Position numbers and translations under genes: made by a program
NCBI RefSeq assembly: GCF_900167455.1
Contig: NZ_FUWJ01000018.1
Coordinates: 17,397-81,396, forward strand
Reading direction: 5' to 3'
Length of the DNA: 64,000 nt
Origin: Enhydrobacter aerosaccus
GTDB taxonomy: Bacteria > Pseudomonadota > Alphaproteobacteria > Reyranellales > Reyranellaceae
Shown here: positions 8,913-17,321 of the stretch, one piece after another
Numbering within the stretch: position 1 is the first letter of the stretch
Layout: each line of letters begins with the position of its first letter
The notes under the pieces: generated by a model
Database searches by the model: none
Told to the model about the DNA's origin: nothing
What the model saw: the letters and a program-made list of their open reading frames with translations, nothing else

Positions 8913-9361
8913 CACGCACCTCCGACCGACTTGATTGCCGCCTTGATCCGCTGATAGGTGCCGCAGCGGCAGATATTGCCGCTCATGGCATCGACGATCT
9001 GGCCATCGGTCGGCTTGGGCGTTTGCTTCAGCAACGCCGCCGCCTGCATGATCTGGCCAGGTTGGCAGTATCCGCATTGAGGGACGTTGAAACTTGCCCA
9101 GGCGCGCTGCAGCGGATGGCTGCCATCGGCGCTGAGACCCTCGATGGTGGTGACCTCCTTGCCGGCGGCGTCGCTGAGGCTGGTGATGCAAGCACGCACC
9201 GCTTCGCCATCGAGATGGATCGTGCAGGCGCCGCAGGCACCGACACCGCAGCCGAACTTGGTACCCGTAAGTCCGAGCACGTCGCGCAACACCCACAACA
9301 GCGGCATCTCCGCAGGCGCGTCGACATCGCGATGCACGCCATTCAACCGAAGCTCGGCCAT
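8912..9361 (-). CDS. (2Fe-2S)-binding subunit of xanthine dehydrogenase-family enzyme (IorA-like)
   Basis: The 149-residue protein has the two [2Fe-2S] sites of this family: a plant-ferredoxin type N-terminal cluster (Cys38, Cys43, Cys46 in CGVGACGAC and Cys58) and a C-terminal helical cluster (Cys96 and Cys99 in CGYCQPGQ, Cys131 and Cys133 in CRCGTY). The length is typical for IorA/CoxS-type subunits. There is no export signal, as expected for co-export with the Tat-tagged large subunit. Both neighbouring junctions are TGATG overlaps, so stoichiometric coupled translation is likely. Confidence 0.95.
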   Translation of the reverse strand: MAELRLNGVHRDVDAPAEMPLLWVLRDVLGLTGTKFGCGVGACGACTIHLDGEAVRACITSLSDAAGKEVTTIEGLSADGSHPLQRAWASFNVPQCGYCQPGQIMQAAALLKQTPKPTDGQIVDAMSGNICRCGTYQRIKAAIKSVGGA

Positions 9362-9972
9362 CAGACCGCTCCCTCTTCCAGAACATGTGAGGACGCTGCG
9401 GCAGCCGCCGGAGCGCCACGGCCGACGTCCTTCAGCAGTGCGCCGATCGTTTCCAGCGCGAAACACAGGGACGATTCGTCCACGAACCTGCCGTCCGAGA
9501 TCTTCGCCGCGATGTTGCCGATCACGATCTGCGGTCCGGCCACGATCCTGGCCCGGATCGCGAGCAGTACATCGTGAAGATGTGATTGGGCGCGCACACC
9601 GCCGGTGAAAGCAGGAGAAACCGAGATCACGACCACGGGCTTGCCCGTCAGTGCGGCAGCCCCGAGCGGACGCGACGCCCAATCGAGAGCGTTCTTCAAG
9701 GCGCCGGGCAGGCTGTGATTGTACTCCGGCGTAACAATGACGACCCCGTCACTTGCGGCGATGGACGCGCGAAAGCGACGCACCTCGTGCGGCGAGGCCT
9801 CGCCGTCCTCGTCTTCGCTATACAGTGGCAGCCTGGGCTCATGCAGCGCGAGCCGGACATCGGGTGGAAGAATCGCCTGCAACGCCTCGAGGACCGATCT
9901 GCAGTAGGAGTTGCGGCGCAAGCTTCCGGAAAGGCCGAACAGGCGGACAGCCGGCTGTATGTCGATGGTCAT
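9361..9972 (-). CDS. NAD(P)H-dependent FMN reductase-family flavoprotein
   Basis: The 203-residue flavodoxin-fold protein has the FMN phosphate loop GLSGSLRRNSYCR and the family motif PEYNHSLPGALKNALDW. Relatives (ChrR/YieF, ArsH, azo and quinone reductases) reduce FMN, quinones or xenobiotics with NAD(P)H. ATG 9972 was chosen because GTGGAG lies just upstream; longer starts would cross the likely regulatory region. It is the first gene of the leftward operon and couples by TGATG to the 2Fe-2S gene. It may supply reduced flavin or lower quinone stress during oxidation of the operon's substrate; this role is inferred. Confidence 0.9.
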   Translation of the reverse strand: MTIDIQPAVRLFGLSGSLRRNSYCRSVLEALQAILPPDVRLALHEPRLPLYSEDEDGEASPHEVRRFRASIAASDGVVIVTPEYNHSLPGALKNALDWASRPLGAAALTGKPVVVISVSPAFTGGVRAQSHLHDVLLAIRARIVAGPQIVIGNIAAKISDGRFVDESSLCFALETIGALLKDVGRGAPAAAAASSHVLEEGAV

Positions 9973-10102
9973 TGCTCCACTCTCTTCGTGTCGGAGGCGG
10001 GAGACGTCCGCAGTGCGCAAGCCGGTGGGGCGCAGGGGGAATGCTTGACCGCAACCGCGGCGTCTCCCGTCGCACGAGGACATGGGCTGCGCGGATTCAT
10101 CC

Positions 10103-10149
10103 TTCCAATGGAATATCGAGATCGGATTATTCTGTGCTTGAGCTTAATC
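10103..10149. promoter_or_regulatory. Divergent control region with two inverted repeats (putative LysR operator)
   Basis: The 190-base gap between the FMN reductase and lysR genes holds the perfect palindrome TTCCAATGGAA at 10103-10113 and an inverted repeat GATTA-N15-TAATC at 10125-10149. LysR regulators usually bind dyad sites between themselves and a divergent target operon. The position fits; the binding is inferred. Confidence 0.4.
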
Positions 10150-10162
10150 TGGAGGAGTGATC

Positions 10163-11077
10163 ATGGAATTGCGCCAGCTTGAGCACTTCCTTGCGGTCGC
10201 CGACGAGAAGCATTTCACCCGTGCCGCCAAGCGCGTGAACATCGTCCAATCGGGATTATCCGCATCGATCCGGTCGCTGGAGCAGGAGCTCAGGGCCGAC
10301 CTGCTGATCCGCTCGACCCGGCGGGTCGAACTCACCATGGTCGGTCGCGTTTTCTATGAACAGGCGAAGCGCATCCTCAGCGCCGCCAAGGATGCGCGCG
10401 ATGCTGTGGCGGCGGCTCAGAGTCTCAATGTCGGCAAACTGTCGATCGGCACCGTACAAAGTCTCGGTCCGTTCATCGATCTGCCTGTCCTGCTGGAGCG
10501 GTTTCACGCGCGCCATCCCAATATCGAAATCCAGCTCTGCCAGGGCGGATCGGCATCGCTGCTCGAGAAGATCCGAGTGGGCGAACTCGATCTTGCCTTC
10601 GCTCCCGTGCTCGATCCGCCGCGGGGAATCGAAACGACACTGATCGCCTGCGAGGAGATGGTGCTGGCCTGTCCGCGCGGCCATCGTCTTGCGGGCCACA
10701 GCAAGATCTCGCTGCTCGATCTCAAGGACGAGCCGTTCATCGATTTCCAGCTTGGCTGGGGTACCCGGCTCATCATCGACAGCGCTTTTGCCGAAGCACG
10801 TATCGGACGGCGCATGGCGTTCGAGGTCGCGGATCTCGGAACATTGCTCGATCTCGTCGCGCGCGGCCTCGGCGTCGCCCTGGTCCCCGAGCCCGTTGCG
10901 CTCGCGCGAACGAAGATCGAGGGGGGCCTCGGCATCGCCACCGCGCAGTTGACGCGGCCGGAGATCTGCTGGGAACTCGTCCTGGCCTTCTCGTCCCGCA
11001 ACGGCGGCCGGCAACCAGGCAATCCAGCTGGCCGGGCCTTTGTCGACTTGCTGAAGGAAATCCGGCCGATGTCCTAG
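10163..11077 (+). CDS. LysR-family transcriptional regulator
   Basis: The 304-residue protein has the N-terminal winged helix (MELRQLEHFLAVADEKHFTRAAK, then VQSGLSASIRSLEQEL as recognition helix) and a periplasmic-binding-like effector domain from about residue 90. ATG 10163 follows GGAGGA at 10151-10156; an in-frame GTG at 10157 overlaps that ribosome site and is less likely. It is transcribed away from the FMN reductase-molybdenum hydroxylase operon across a gap with dyad repeats, and I infer that it controls that operon. The amidohydrolase gene downstream may share its transcript. Confidence 0.93.
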   Translation: MELRQLEHFLAVADEKHFTRAAKRVNIVQSGLSASIRSLEQELRADLLIRSTRRVELTMVGRVFYEQAKRILSAAKDARDAVAAAQSLNVGKLSIGTVQSLGPFIDLPVLLERFHARHPNIEIQLCQGGSASLLEKIRVGELDLAFAPVLDPPRGIETTLIACEEMVLACPRGHRLAGHSKISLLDLKDEPFIDFQLGWGTRLIIDSAFAEARIGRRMAFEVADLGTLLDLVARGLGVALVPEPVALARTKIEGGLGIATAQLTRPEICWELVLAFSSRNGGRQPGNPAGRAFVDLLKEIRPMS

Positions 11078-11112
11078 TATGACCGGAAGGACAGTCCAGG
11101 GAGGCAAAGCCA

Positions 11113-11937
11113 ATGAAGATCGTCGACGCGCAGGTGCATATCTGGTCGCAGACCGTCACGCCGCCGACGGGCAAGCATCGCAAGATCCCGCAGGTCACCG
11201 CCGAGGACATGCTGAAGGAGATGGACGAGGCGGGCGTCGATGCGGCGTTGATCCATCCGCCCCTCTCCTGGGATCCGAGCTCCCAGGAGATGGCGCTGGC
11301 GGCGGCGCGTAAATATCCCGATCGCTTTGCCGTGATGGGCCAGTTCGATCCCCGCAATCCGGCCAACCGCACGCTCATCCATGGTTGGCGCGATCAACCC
11401 GGCATGATAGGCCTGCGCTGGGCGCTGCTGCAGCCGGAGGAGCAGAAGCTGCTGCACGAAGGCGCGCTGGATTGGATCTGGCCGGAAGCGGAGAAGGAAG
11501 GACTGGCCGTCGCCATGATGGGCGGCATCTTCCTCAAGCAGTTCCGCTCCATCGCCGAGCGCTATCCGAGGCTGAAGCTCATCCTCGACCATTGTGGACT
11601 CAATCGGCTCGGCCAAGACGCCGAAGCCTTCATCCATCTCGATGAGATGCTGGCGCTGGCCAAGCTGCCCAATGTCGCCGTCAAGGCGACAGGGGCACCG
11701 CATTACTCGACCGAACCCTACCCGTTTCGCAACATCCAGGACGGGTTGCATCGCATCTTCGATGCCTTCGGCCCCGATCGCGTCTTCTGGGGCACCGACA
11801 TCACCCGCATGCCCTGCAGCTATCGCCAGTGCGTGACCTTCTTCACCGAGGAACTGCCCTGGCTGCAGGGCCAGGACCTCGAGAAGGTGATGGGCCGCGC
11901 GCTCTGCGCGTGGATCGGCTGGAACTACTCCTTCTGA
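11113..11937 (+). CDS. Amidohydrolase-2 family TIM-barrel metal-dependent hydrolase
   Basis: The 274-residue protein begins MKIVDAQVHIW, the metal-site strand of amidohydrolase-2 proteins. LKLILDHCGLN (metal-binding His) and DRVFWGTDITRMP (catalytic Asp) follow. Relatives hydrolyse lactones, decarboxylate aromatic or picolinic acids, or cleave C-C bonds. GGGAGGC precedes the start by about 8 bases. The gene follows lysR by 35 bases, so it may belong to the pathway of the molybdenum hydroxylase. Its last 13 bases overlap the convergent CHRD lipoprotein gene. Substrate unknown. Confidence 0.88.
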   Translation: MKIVDAQVHIWSQTVTPPTGKHRKIPQVTAEDMLKEMDEAGVDAALIHPPLSWDPSSQEMALAAARKYPDRFAVMGQFDPRNPANRTLIHGWRDQPGMIGLRWALLQPEEQKLLHEGALDWIWPEAEKEGLAVAMMGGIFLKQFRSIAERYPRLKLILDHCGLNRLGQDAEAFIHLDEMLALAKLPNVAVKATGAPHYSTEPYPFRNIQDGLHRIFDAFGPDRVFWGTDITRMPCSYRQCVTFFTEELPWLQGQDLEKVMGRALCAWIGWNYSF

Positions 11938-12392
11938 CGGCCCGAGGTCCGTTTCACCAAGCCCCTTATCTCGCCGTCCGGGAATTTCTCGGTCTTGATG
12001 TCGATGTACCAACGGCCCGCCAGCAGATCGGCCGCCTGCTGGGGCGTGAGCGTTGCGCTTCCGGCGTGGGTGGTACCGTCGAACGGCGCATAGAGTTCGA
12101 CCAGCGCCGCGTCCTGGCCGAGCGCGTCGGGGCCATGGAACTCGGCGCGCCGGATCGGCGAACTGAGGGCGTTCACCACCAGACGCCATTTGAAGATATG
12201 CGTCGACGTCGAATAGAGCGCGGTCAGATAACCGCCAGCCTTGCTGTCGGTCGGCGGGACTTCCTGTGCACCGCTCAGCGTGCTGCCAAGATCGATATTC
12301 GATCCGACGGGATCGCTGAAGTAGGACATGCATCCGGCCAGGCCGGTCAAGGTCGCCAGCAGAAGACAGGCACGCAGTATCTTTTTCGCCAT
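11925..12392 (-). CDS. CHRD-domain lipoprotein
   Basis: The 155-residue product has a lipoprotein signal with lipobox LAGC (Cys21), so it should be anchored in the membrane facing the periplasm. The rest is one CHRD domain: LSGAQEVPPTDSKAGGYLTALYS near the start, then AEFHGPDALGQ and a C-terminal DIKTEKFPDGEIRGLV, the standard CHRD ending. CHRD domains occur in chordin and many bacterial surface proteins; their bacterial role is unknown. It converges with the amidohydrolase gene with a 13-base overlap and lies 21 bases from the monooxygenase gene upstream. Confidence 0.9.
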   Translation of the reverse strand: MAKKILRACLLLATLTGLAGCMSYFSDPVGSNIDLGSTLSGAQEVPPTDSKAGGYLTALYSTSTHIFKWRLVVNALSSPIRRAEFHGPDALGQDAALVELYAPFDGTTHAGSATLTPQQAADLLAGRWYIDIKTEKFPDGEIRGLVKRTSGRQKE

Positions 12393-12413
12393 CGTCAGTC
12401 CCGTGTGTGTCGC

Positions 12414-14183
12414 TCAGGCCCGATGATGCACCGGCGTCATGCCGTAGACGGGCGTGGCAATTCGTTCCAGCCGCGCCTTGAGCTGCAGCGCCAGGTAGCG
12501 GGAGTAATGCCTCGACTGCGCGAGGTTACCGCCGTGGAACCAGAGCCCCTCCTGGGCGGTCGGCTTCCACATGTTGCGCAATTCGCCCTCCCACGGGCCC
12601 GGATCCTTCGCGGTATCCGATCCCAAACCCCAGCATTTACCGACCTTGTCGGCGACTTCCTGCGAGATCAGCGCGGCGGCCCATTGGTTCATCGAACCAT
12701 AGCCGGTGGCATAGACCACGAGGTCGGCCGCCAGCGCCCGACCATCCTTCAGAACGACTGCGCTCTCGGTGAGGTGATCGATCTCCACTCCGGCGCAGAG
12801 CTTGATGCGGCCATCTGCAATCAGGTCCGACGCGCCGACATCGATGTAGTAGCCGGAGCCGCGGCGCATATACATCTGGCCAATGCCAGTTTCGTCCTCG
12901 CCGAAGGTCAGCTGGAATCCGGCCGCCTTCAGGCGATCGTAAAAGTCGGCGTCCTCCTTCTTCATCTGTGCCGTGACCGGCCGTGCCGCGGCCGGCTGCA
13001 ACGCGTAGGGCCATGACGCGGCGGTGAAATCCGCTATTTCGGTGGTGATGCCGGCGTGCACCGCTTCCTCTGAATAGAGCGGACGGCCGATACGGGCCAA
13101 CGTCTCGGAGCGCGCCACCAACGTCGGCGAGCGCTGGATCATGGTGACATCGGCACCGTGCTCCCAGAGATCCCCAGCAATGTCATGCGCCGAGTTGTTG
13201 GCGCCGACCACCACGCAACGCTTGCCGCTCCATCCTTCGCCGCCGGGATGGTCGCTCGAATGATGTTGCGTGCCCCTGAAGCGATCGGCCCCCGGGAAGC
13301 GCGGCACCTGGGGAAAGCCGGACATGCCGGTCGCCAGCACGAGATGCTTGGGCTTGAGCGTGAACGATTCGCCCGCGCGATCGACTTCGACCGTCCATTC
13401 GCTCCTGACCTCATCCCACGCCGCACTCTTGCAAGCGGTGGAGTTCCAGATGTCGAGTTCCATGATCTTGGCGTAGGCCTCGAGCCAATCGCCCATCTTG
13501 TCCTTGGGCGTATAGATCGGCCAATGATCGGGAAATGGCAGATAAGGCAGGTGGTCGTACCAGACCGGATCGTGCAGGCAGAGCGACTTGTAGCGCTTGC
13601 GCCAGGCATCGCCCGGGCGCTCGTGGCGATCGACGATCAGCGTCGGCACGCCCAGACGCTTGAGCCTCGCACCAAGGCCAAGGCCGCCCTGACCAGCGCC
13701 GACGATCAGCACGAAAGGCTGGCGAGTGATGCCGAGTTCCGCTGTGTCGGCCTGACGCCGGTCGGTCCAGGTCACACGATTGGGAATGGCGCCGTGCTGC
13801 GTACCGATCTCGCGGGTCGGGCCGCTTTTCTCCTCGAAGCTCTTGAGTTCGGTCAGCGCCGTCAGGAAGGTCCAGGCCTTGCCGTCTTTGAGCCGAAGAT
13901 GGCCACGTCCGCGGCCCACTTCAGTCTCGAATGTGAACCAGCCATCGGCTCCGTCGATCACGAAGGAGTGAGGCTGCACGTCGGCAAGCCGGGCCTGCAG
14001 CATGTTGCCGATGGCGTCCTGGCCTTCGAAGGTGACGATGTTCCAGGTGAACGCGACGAGATCGCGCCAATAGCTGGTGTCAGCAAACAGTGCCAGCGCC
14101 GCGGCGATGTCGTTGTGCTGGAGCGCACGCGCAAAGCGGTCGAGCCACTGCGTCGTGGCGAGGGATTTGTCGGGGATGTTCAC
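12414..14183 (-). CDS. Flavin-dependent monooxygenase fused to an N-terminal NTF2/SnoaL-like domain
   Basis: The 589-residue protein has two parts. Residues about 10-125 look like a SnoaL/NTF2-like small barrel (LDRFARALQHNDIAAALALF, then the WRDL and TWNIVTFEGQDAI segments). From about 155 a class B flavoprotein monooxygenase follows: FAD site IVGAGQGGLGLGARLKRLG, second Rossmann motif VVVGANNSAHDIAGDLW, and ATGYGSMN near the C-terminus. Such enzymes oxygenate amines, sulfides or ketones using NADPH, FAD and O2. The start is GTG 14183. Relatives with this architecture are usually labelled NAD(P)-binding domain-containing protein. It diverges from the amidohydrolase gene at 14506. Confidence 0.88.
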   Translation of the reverse strand: MNIPDKSLATTQWLDRFARALQHNDIAAALALFADTSYWRDLVAFTWNIVTFEGQDAIGNMLQARLADVQPHSFVIDGADGWFTFETEVGRGRGHLRLKDGKAWTFLTALTELKSFEEKSGPTREIGTQHGAIPNRVTWTDRRQADTAELGITRQPFVLIVGAGQGGLGLGARLKRLGVPTLIVDRHERPGDAWRKRYKSLCLHDPVWYDHLPYLPFPDHWPIYTPKDKMGDWLEAYAKIMELDIWNSTACKSAAWDEVRSEWTVEVDRAGESFTLKPKHLVLATGMSGFPQVPRFPGADRFRGTQHHSSDHPGGEGWSGKRCVVVGANNSAHDIAGDLWEHGADVTMIQRSPTLVARSETLARIGRPLYSEEAVHAGITTEIADFTAASWPYALQPAAARPVTAQMKKEDADFYDRLKAAGFQLTFGEDETGIGQMYMRRGSGYYIDVGASDLIADGRIKLCAGVEIDHLTESAVVLKDGRALAADLVVYATGYGSMNQWAAALISQEVADKVGKCWGLGSDTAKDPGPWEGELRNMWKPTAQEGLWFHGGNLAQSRHYSRYLALQLKARLERIATPVYGMTPVHHRA

Positions 14184-14505
14184 GCCTTGTGGTTAGCGCG
14201 CGGCTTGCAGCACCGCAACGTCCTGTCTGTTGCCCAATTTTTCTGTTCCGAGCCGCGATGGGGCACGGCCGGAGCCGACAGGAAGTCGCCCGCCCTCTTC
14301 GCGCGAGCTCGGCCGATCGACAAGCGGTGAACACGCTGGTTACGCACTTACCAGCATAACGGCCTCACTTGTACCAGCGTAAGGATTCAGGCGGATTGCC
14401 CGACAGGCGCGGCCAGTTGCGGCCGCCCAGACTTCGATCTGCGGATTTGCCTTCTTGTCGACTCTCGCCGGCCAGGAGGAAGATTACGACAGGAGGAACG
14501 CGCCA
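14184..14505. promoter_or_regulatory. 322-bp divergent intergenic region with repeated ACCAGC half-sites
   Basis: No gene is visible between the monooxygenase start and the amidohydrolase start. Three related half-sites occur: CGCTGGT at 14334-14340, ACCAGC at 14350-14355 and ACCAGCG at 14373-14379. The last two lie in a near direct repeat of CACTT(GT)ACCAGC(A/G)TAA. This suggests an operator for a regulator acting on one or both flanking genes. A strong AGGAGGA ribosome site for the amidohydrolase is at 14491-14497. Confidence 0.35.
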
Positions 14506-15645
14506 ATGAAATACGACGTCATCTCCGCCGACGGCCATGTCGATCTGATCTGGCTGCCGCCTGATCTCTTCACCCGCAATGCCTCGGCAGCCTTCAAGGA
14601 CCGCATGCCCTATGTTGTCGACGGTCCGAAAGGACCGGAGTGGACCAGCAGCAAGGGGGCGAAGTTCGGCCTCGTGAACGGCATGGGCTCGGCCGGGCGC
14701 GAATATGTGCCCGGTGTCATCCATCGTTCGGATCGCATGGCTTCCACGGGTCTCTATGACGACGGCAAGAAGGGGATTCGCCGCCTCACCGAGCCCGATC
14801 TGCGCCTGAAGGATCAGGATCGCGATGGCGTGCAGGCCGAGGTATTGTACGGCATCCTGGGCGCCAGCGGCCGCCTCAACGATCCGGAGGCCTCGACCGA
14901 GGTGCTGCGCATCTACAACGACTGGCTGCACGAATTCTGCAAAGCCGCACCGGACCGGCTGATCGGTCTCGCCAACATTCCCAACCACGACATGGACGTC
15001 GCCGTCACCGAGATGATGCGCAACGCCAGGCGCGGCGTGCGCGGCTTCGACGTCGCCAACAAGCCCGACATGACGCCGCTCTGGGATCCGTTCTGGGAAC
15101 CGTTGTGGCAAGCGGCACACGAGACTGGCATTCCCATTCACTTCCACACGATCGGCGGCCGGTCTCCCGATACCAGCAAGATGCCGCATCACGTGGTCCG
15201 TCGCGTCCAGGCCGCGCACATCACGCATTTCCAGATGCATATGAGCTACATGCTGATGGCGCTCATCTATTCGGGCGCGCCGGAGCGCTATCCGAACCTG
15301 AAAATCGTCATCGGCGAAGCAGGTCTCGGCTGGATCCCCTATGTGCTGCAGCACATGGATCTCGAATGGGAAGACCAGTTCAAGGATCTCGATCTCAAGA
15401 TGAAGCCGAGCGAGTACTGGCACCGGCAGTTCTACGCCACATACCAGACCGATCCCGTCGGCATCCGGCTGCTCGACCTGCTGGGTGAGGACAATGTCAT
15501 GTGGGGTTCCGATTATCCGCATCCGGACGGCATCTGGCCGGATTCGCAGGAGTTCCTCGATCGCGAGCTCGACAGCATCGGCGCCGAAACACGGCGCAAG
15601 ATTACCCGGGACAACGCGATGAAGCTTTACCGGCTGGCCAACTAG
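14506..15645 (+). CDS. Amidohydrolase-2 family protein (ACMSD-like)
   Basis: The 379-residue TIM-barrel protein starts MKYDVISADGHVDL, keeps the metal-site His segment IPIHFHTIGG, has LKIVIGEAGLGWIPYV in the usual barrel-strand position and ends with VMWGSDYPHPDGIWP, the catalytic Asp strand shared with aminocarboxymuconate-semialdehyde decarboxylase-like proteins. It probably decarboxylates or hydrolyses an aromatic-derived or lactone substrate. ATG 14506 has AGGAGGA nine bases upstream, so the longer frame from 14455 is rejected. It diverges from the FMO fusion gene and converges with the XRE regulator four bases away. Confidence 0.9.
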   Translation: MKYDVISADGHVDLIWLPPDLFTRNASAAFKDRMPYVVDGPKGPEWTSSKGAKFGLVNGMGSAGREYVPGVIHRSDRMASTGLYDDGKKGIRRLTEPDLRLKDQDRDGVQAEVLYGILGASGRLNDPEASTEVLRIYNDWLHEFCKAAPDRLIGLANIPNHDMDVAVTEMMRNARRGVRGFDVANKPDMTPLWDPFWEPLWQAAHETGIPIHFHTIGGRSPDTSKMPHHVVRRVQAAHITHFQMHMSYMLMALIYSGAPERYPNLKIVIGEAGLGWIPYVLQHMDLEWEDQFKDLDLKMKPSEYWHRQFYATYQTDPVGIRLLDLLGEDNVMWGSDYPHPDGIWPDSQEFLDRELDSIGAETRRKITRDNAMKLYRLAN

Positions 15646-15649
15646 ACGT

Positions 15650-16240
15650 TCACTCCGGTTCGCTGCCGGAGTGCATGGTCTCGACCAGGCGGGCATAGGA
15701 CCCGTCGGACAGCCGAAGTCGCGTCCAGCGTACCTGGCTCGGACGAATAGGCACCTCGGCATATCTGTTCGCGCCCGTGCTCAGGATCACGGGCGCGGCC
15801 GCGGGCTCATACCAGCCGAGATCGGCGAGTTGCCGTTCAGCGTGCTGGATATCCTCGCTGGCGTAGCGCCACAACGACAGTCCGTGGAGACTCTCCGGAC
15901 TGACCTGCCAGGCCTGGGCGCGCGGCCGCGACGCCGCCAGCAAGCGATGGGTCGCGTCACAGATCAGATGCACCGGCAGCCTGCTGCTGACGACGAGTTG
16001 CAGCAGGGCGGCATCGGCTGCGCCATCCGGTGTCGCGCCCAGCATCTCGCGGAGCCGGGCTGCTTCGCGGGCTGATGGCGATTGGCGTCCGCTCTCCCAA
16101 CGCGAGATCGTGGCTTGCGATACGTGGAGCAGCTCGGCGGCGTGACCTTGCTTGACGCGACGCGCTTGCCGCCACGCCCTCAGGGCGCGTCCCAGTGCCG
16201 GCCGCGGCGGCAAAGGAATATCCGGTTCCATGACACGCAT
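15650..16240 (-). CDS. XRE-family helix-turn-helix regulator with C-terminal PAS-like sensor region
   Basis: The protein (196 residues, or 193 from ATG 16231) has a Cro/C1-type HTH at about residues 17-70, with QGHAAELLHVSQATISRWESGRQSPS as the recognition unit. The remaining 120 residues (PVHLICDATHRLLAASRPRAQ, then HGLSLWRYASEDIQHAE) look like a degenerate PAS-type ligand domain. Neither start has a good ribosome site. It diverges from the epimerase gene at 16286 across 45 bases, making that gene its likely target; this is inferred from position only. Confidence 0.82.
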   Translation of the reverse strand: MRVMEPDIPLPPRPALGRALRAWRQARRVKQGHAAELLHVSQATISRWESGRQSPSAREAARLREMLGATPDGAADAALLQLVVSSRLPVHLICDATHRLLAASRPRAQAWQVSPESLHGLSLWRYASEDIQHAERQLADLGWYEPAAAPVILSTGANRYAEVPIRPSQVRWTRLRLSDGSYARLVETMHSGSEPE

Positions 16241-16285
16241 ATCTTATACGTGGTGCTGGCGAGCCCAAAGTGGAAGGACGGAAGC

Positions 16286-17287
16286 ATGAAGGCTCTCGTC
16301 ACCGGCAGCTCCGGTCATCTGGGAGAGGCGCTGATGCGCCGTCTCGCCTGCCTGCGCCACGATGCGGTTGGTCTCGATATCATCCCCGGACCTTTCACCA
16401 GTCGCGTCGGTGGAATCGCGGATCGCCACTGTATCGCCGACTGCATGGCCGGCGTGGAGGTGGTGTTTCATGCCGCCGCCCTTCACAAGCCGCATGTCGC
16501 GACGCACAGCCGGCAGGACTTCATCGATACCAACATCACCGGGACGCTGACGCTGCTGGAGGAAGCGGTTCGCCGACAGGTCCGTGCGTTCATCTTTACC
16601 AGCACGACGAGCGTGTTCGGCGATGCCCTGATCCCGCCTCCGGAAGCGCCGTGTGCCTGGATCACCGAAGAGGTGCCGCCCGTGCCGAAGAACATCTACG
16701 GCGTCACCAAGGCGGCAGGCGAGGATCTCTGCCACCTCTTCCATCGCAACCAGGATCTGCCGTCGATCGTGCTGCGCACCTCGCGCTTCTTTCCCGAGGA
16801 AGACGACAGTGCCGACGCCCGCGCCCTCTATGACGATGCCAATCTCAAGGCCAACGAATTCCTGTTCCGCCGTGTCGAACTCGAAGATGTCGTCGAGGCG
16901 CACTTGCAGGCGGCGGCGAAGGCCGCGCAGATCGGCTTCGGCCGCTACATCGTCAGCGCCACCACACCGTTCGGTCGCCACGACCTGGCGGATCTGCGTG
17001 CCGACGCTACTGCGGTCGTGCGACGATACGTGCCGGACTATGTCCCGATCTATGAACGACGCGGCTGGACGATGATGCCGACCGTCGATCGCGTCTATGT
17101 CAACGCGCGGGCACGGTGCGATCTCGGCTGGGCACCGCACTTTGATTTCCGCACCATCCTCGACAAGCTGGAGAAGGACAACGATATCCGTAGCCCGCTC
17201 GCCAAGGCCGTGGGCTCAAAGGGCTATCACAGCGAGACGTTCGAAGAGGGGCCCTATCCCGTGGACGACTCTGCACGGCGCGGCTGA
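16286..17287 (+). CDS. NAD-dependent epimerase/dehydratase-family extended SDR
   Basis: The 333-residue protein opens with the nucleotide-binding motif VTGSSGHLGEALMRR. It has the central FHAAALHKPHV segment, FTSTTSVFG with the catalytic Ser/Thr, and YGVTKAAGED as the YxxxK pair. Extended SDRs of this type epimerise, dehydrate or reduce nucleotide sugars or related substrates with bound NAD(P). AAGGACGGAAG precedes the ATG. It stands alone between the XRE gene (divergent) and the convergent Rpf-like lipoprotein gene, so context gives no substrate. Confidence 0.9.
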   Translation: MKALVTGSSGHLGEALMRRLACLRHDAVGLDIIPGPFTSRVGGIADRHCIADCMAGVEVVFHAAALHKPHVATHSRQDFIDTNITGTLTLLEEAVRRQVRAFIFTSTTSVFGDALIPPPEAPCAWITEEVPPVPKNIYGVTKAAGEDLCHLFHRNQDLPSIVLRTSRFFPEEDDSADARALYDDANLKANEFLFRRVELEDVVEAHLQAAAKAAQIGFGRYIVSATTPFGRHDLADLRADATAVVRRYVPDYVPIYERRGWTMMPTVDRVYVNARARCDLGWAPHFDFRTILDKLEKDNDIRSPLAKAVGSKGYHSETFEEGPYPVDDSARRG

Positions 17288-17321
17288 CCGTGCATCACGC
17301 GACTGACGACGTTCGCTGTAG

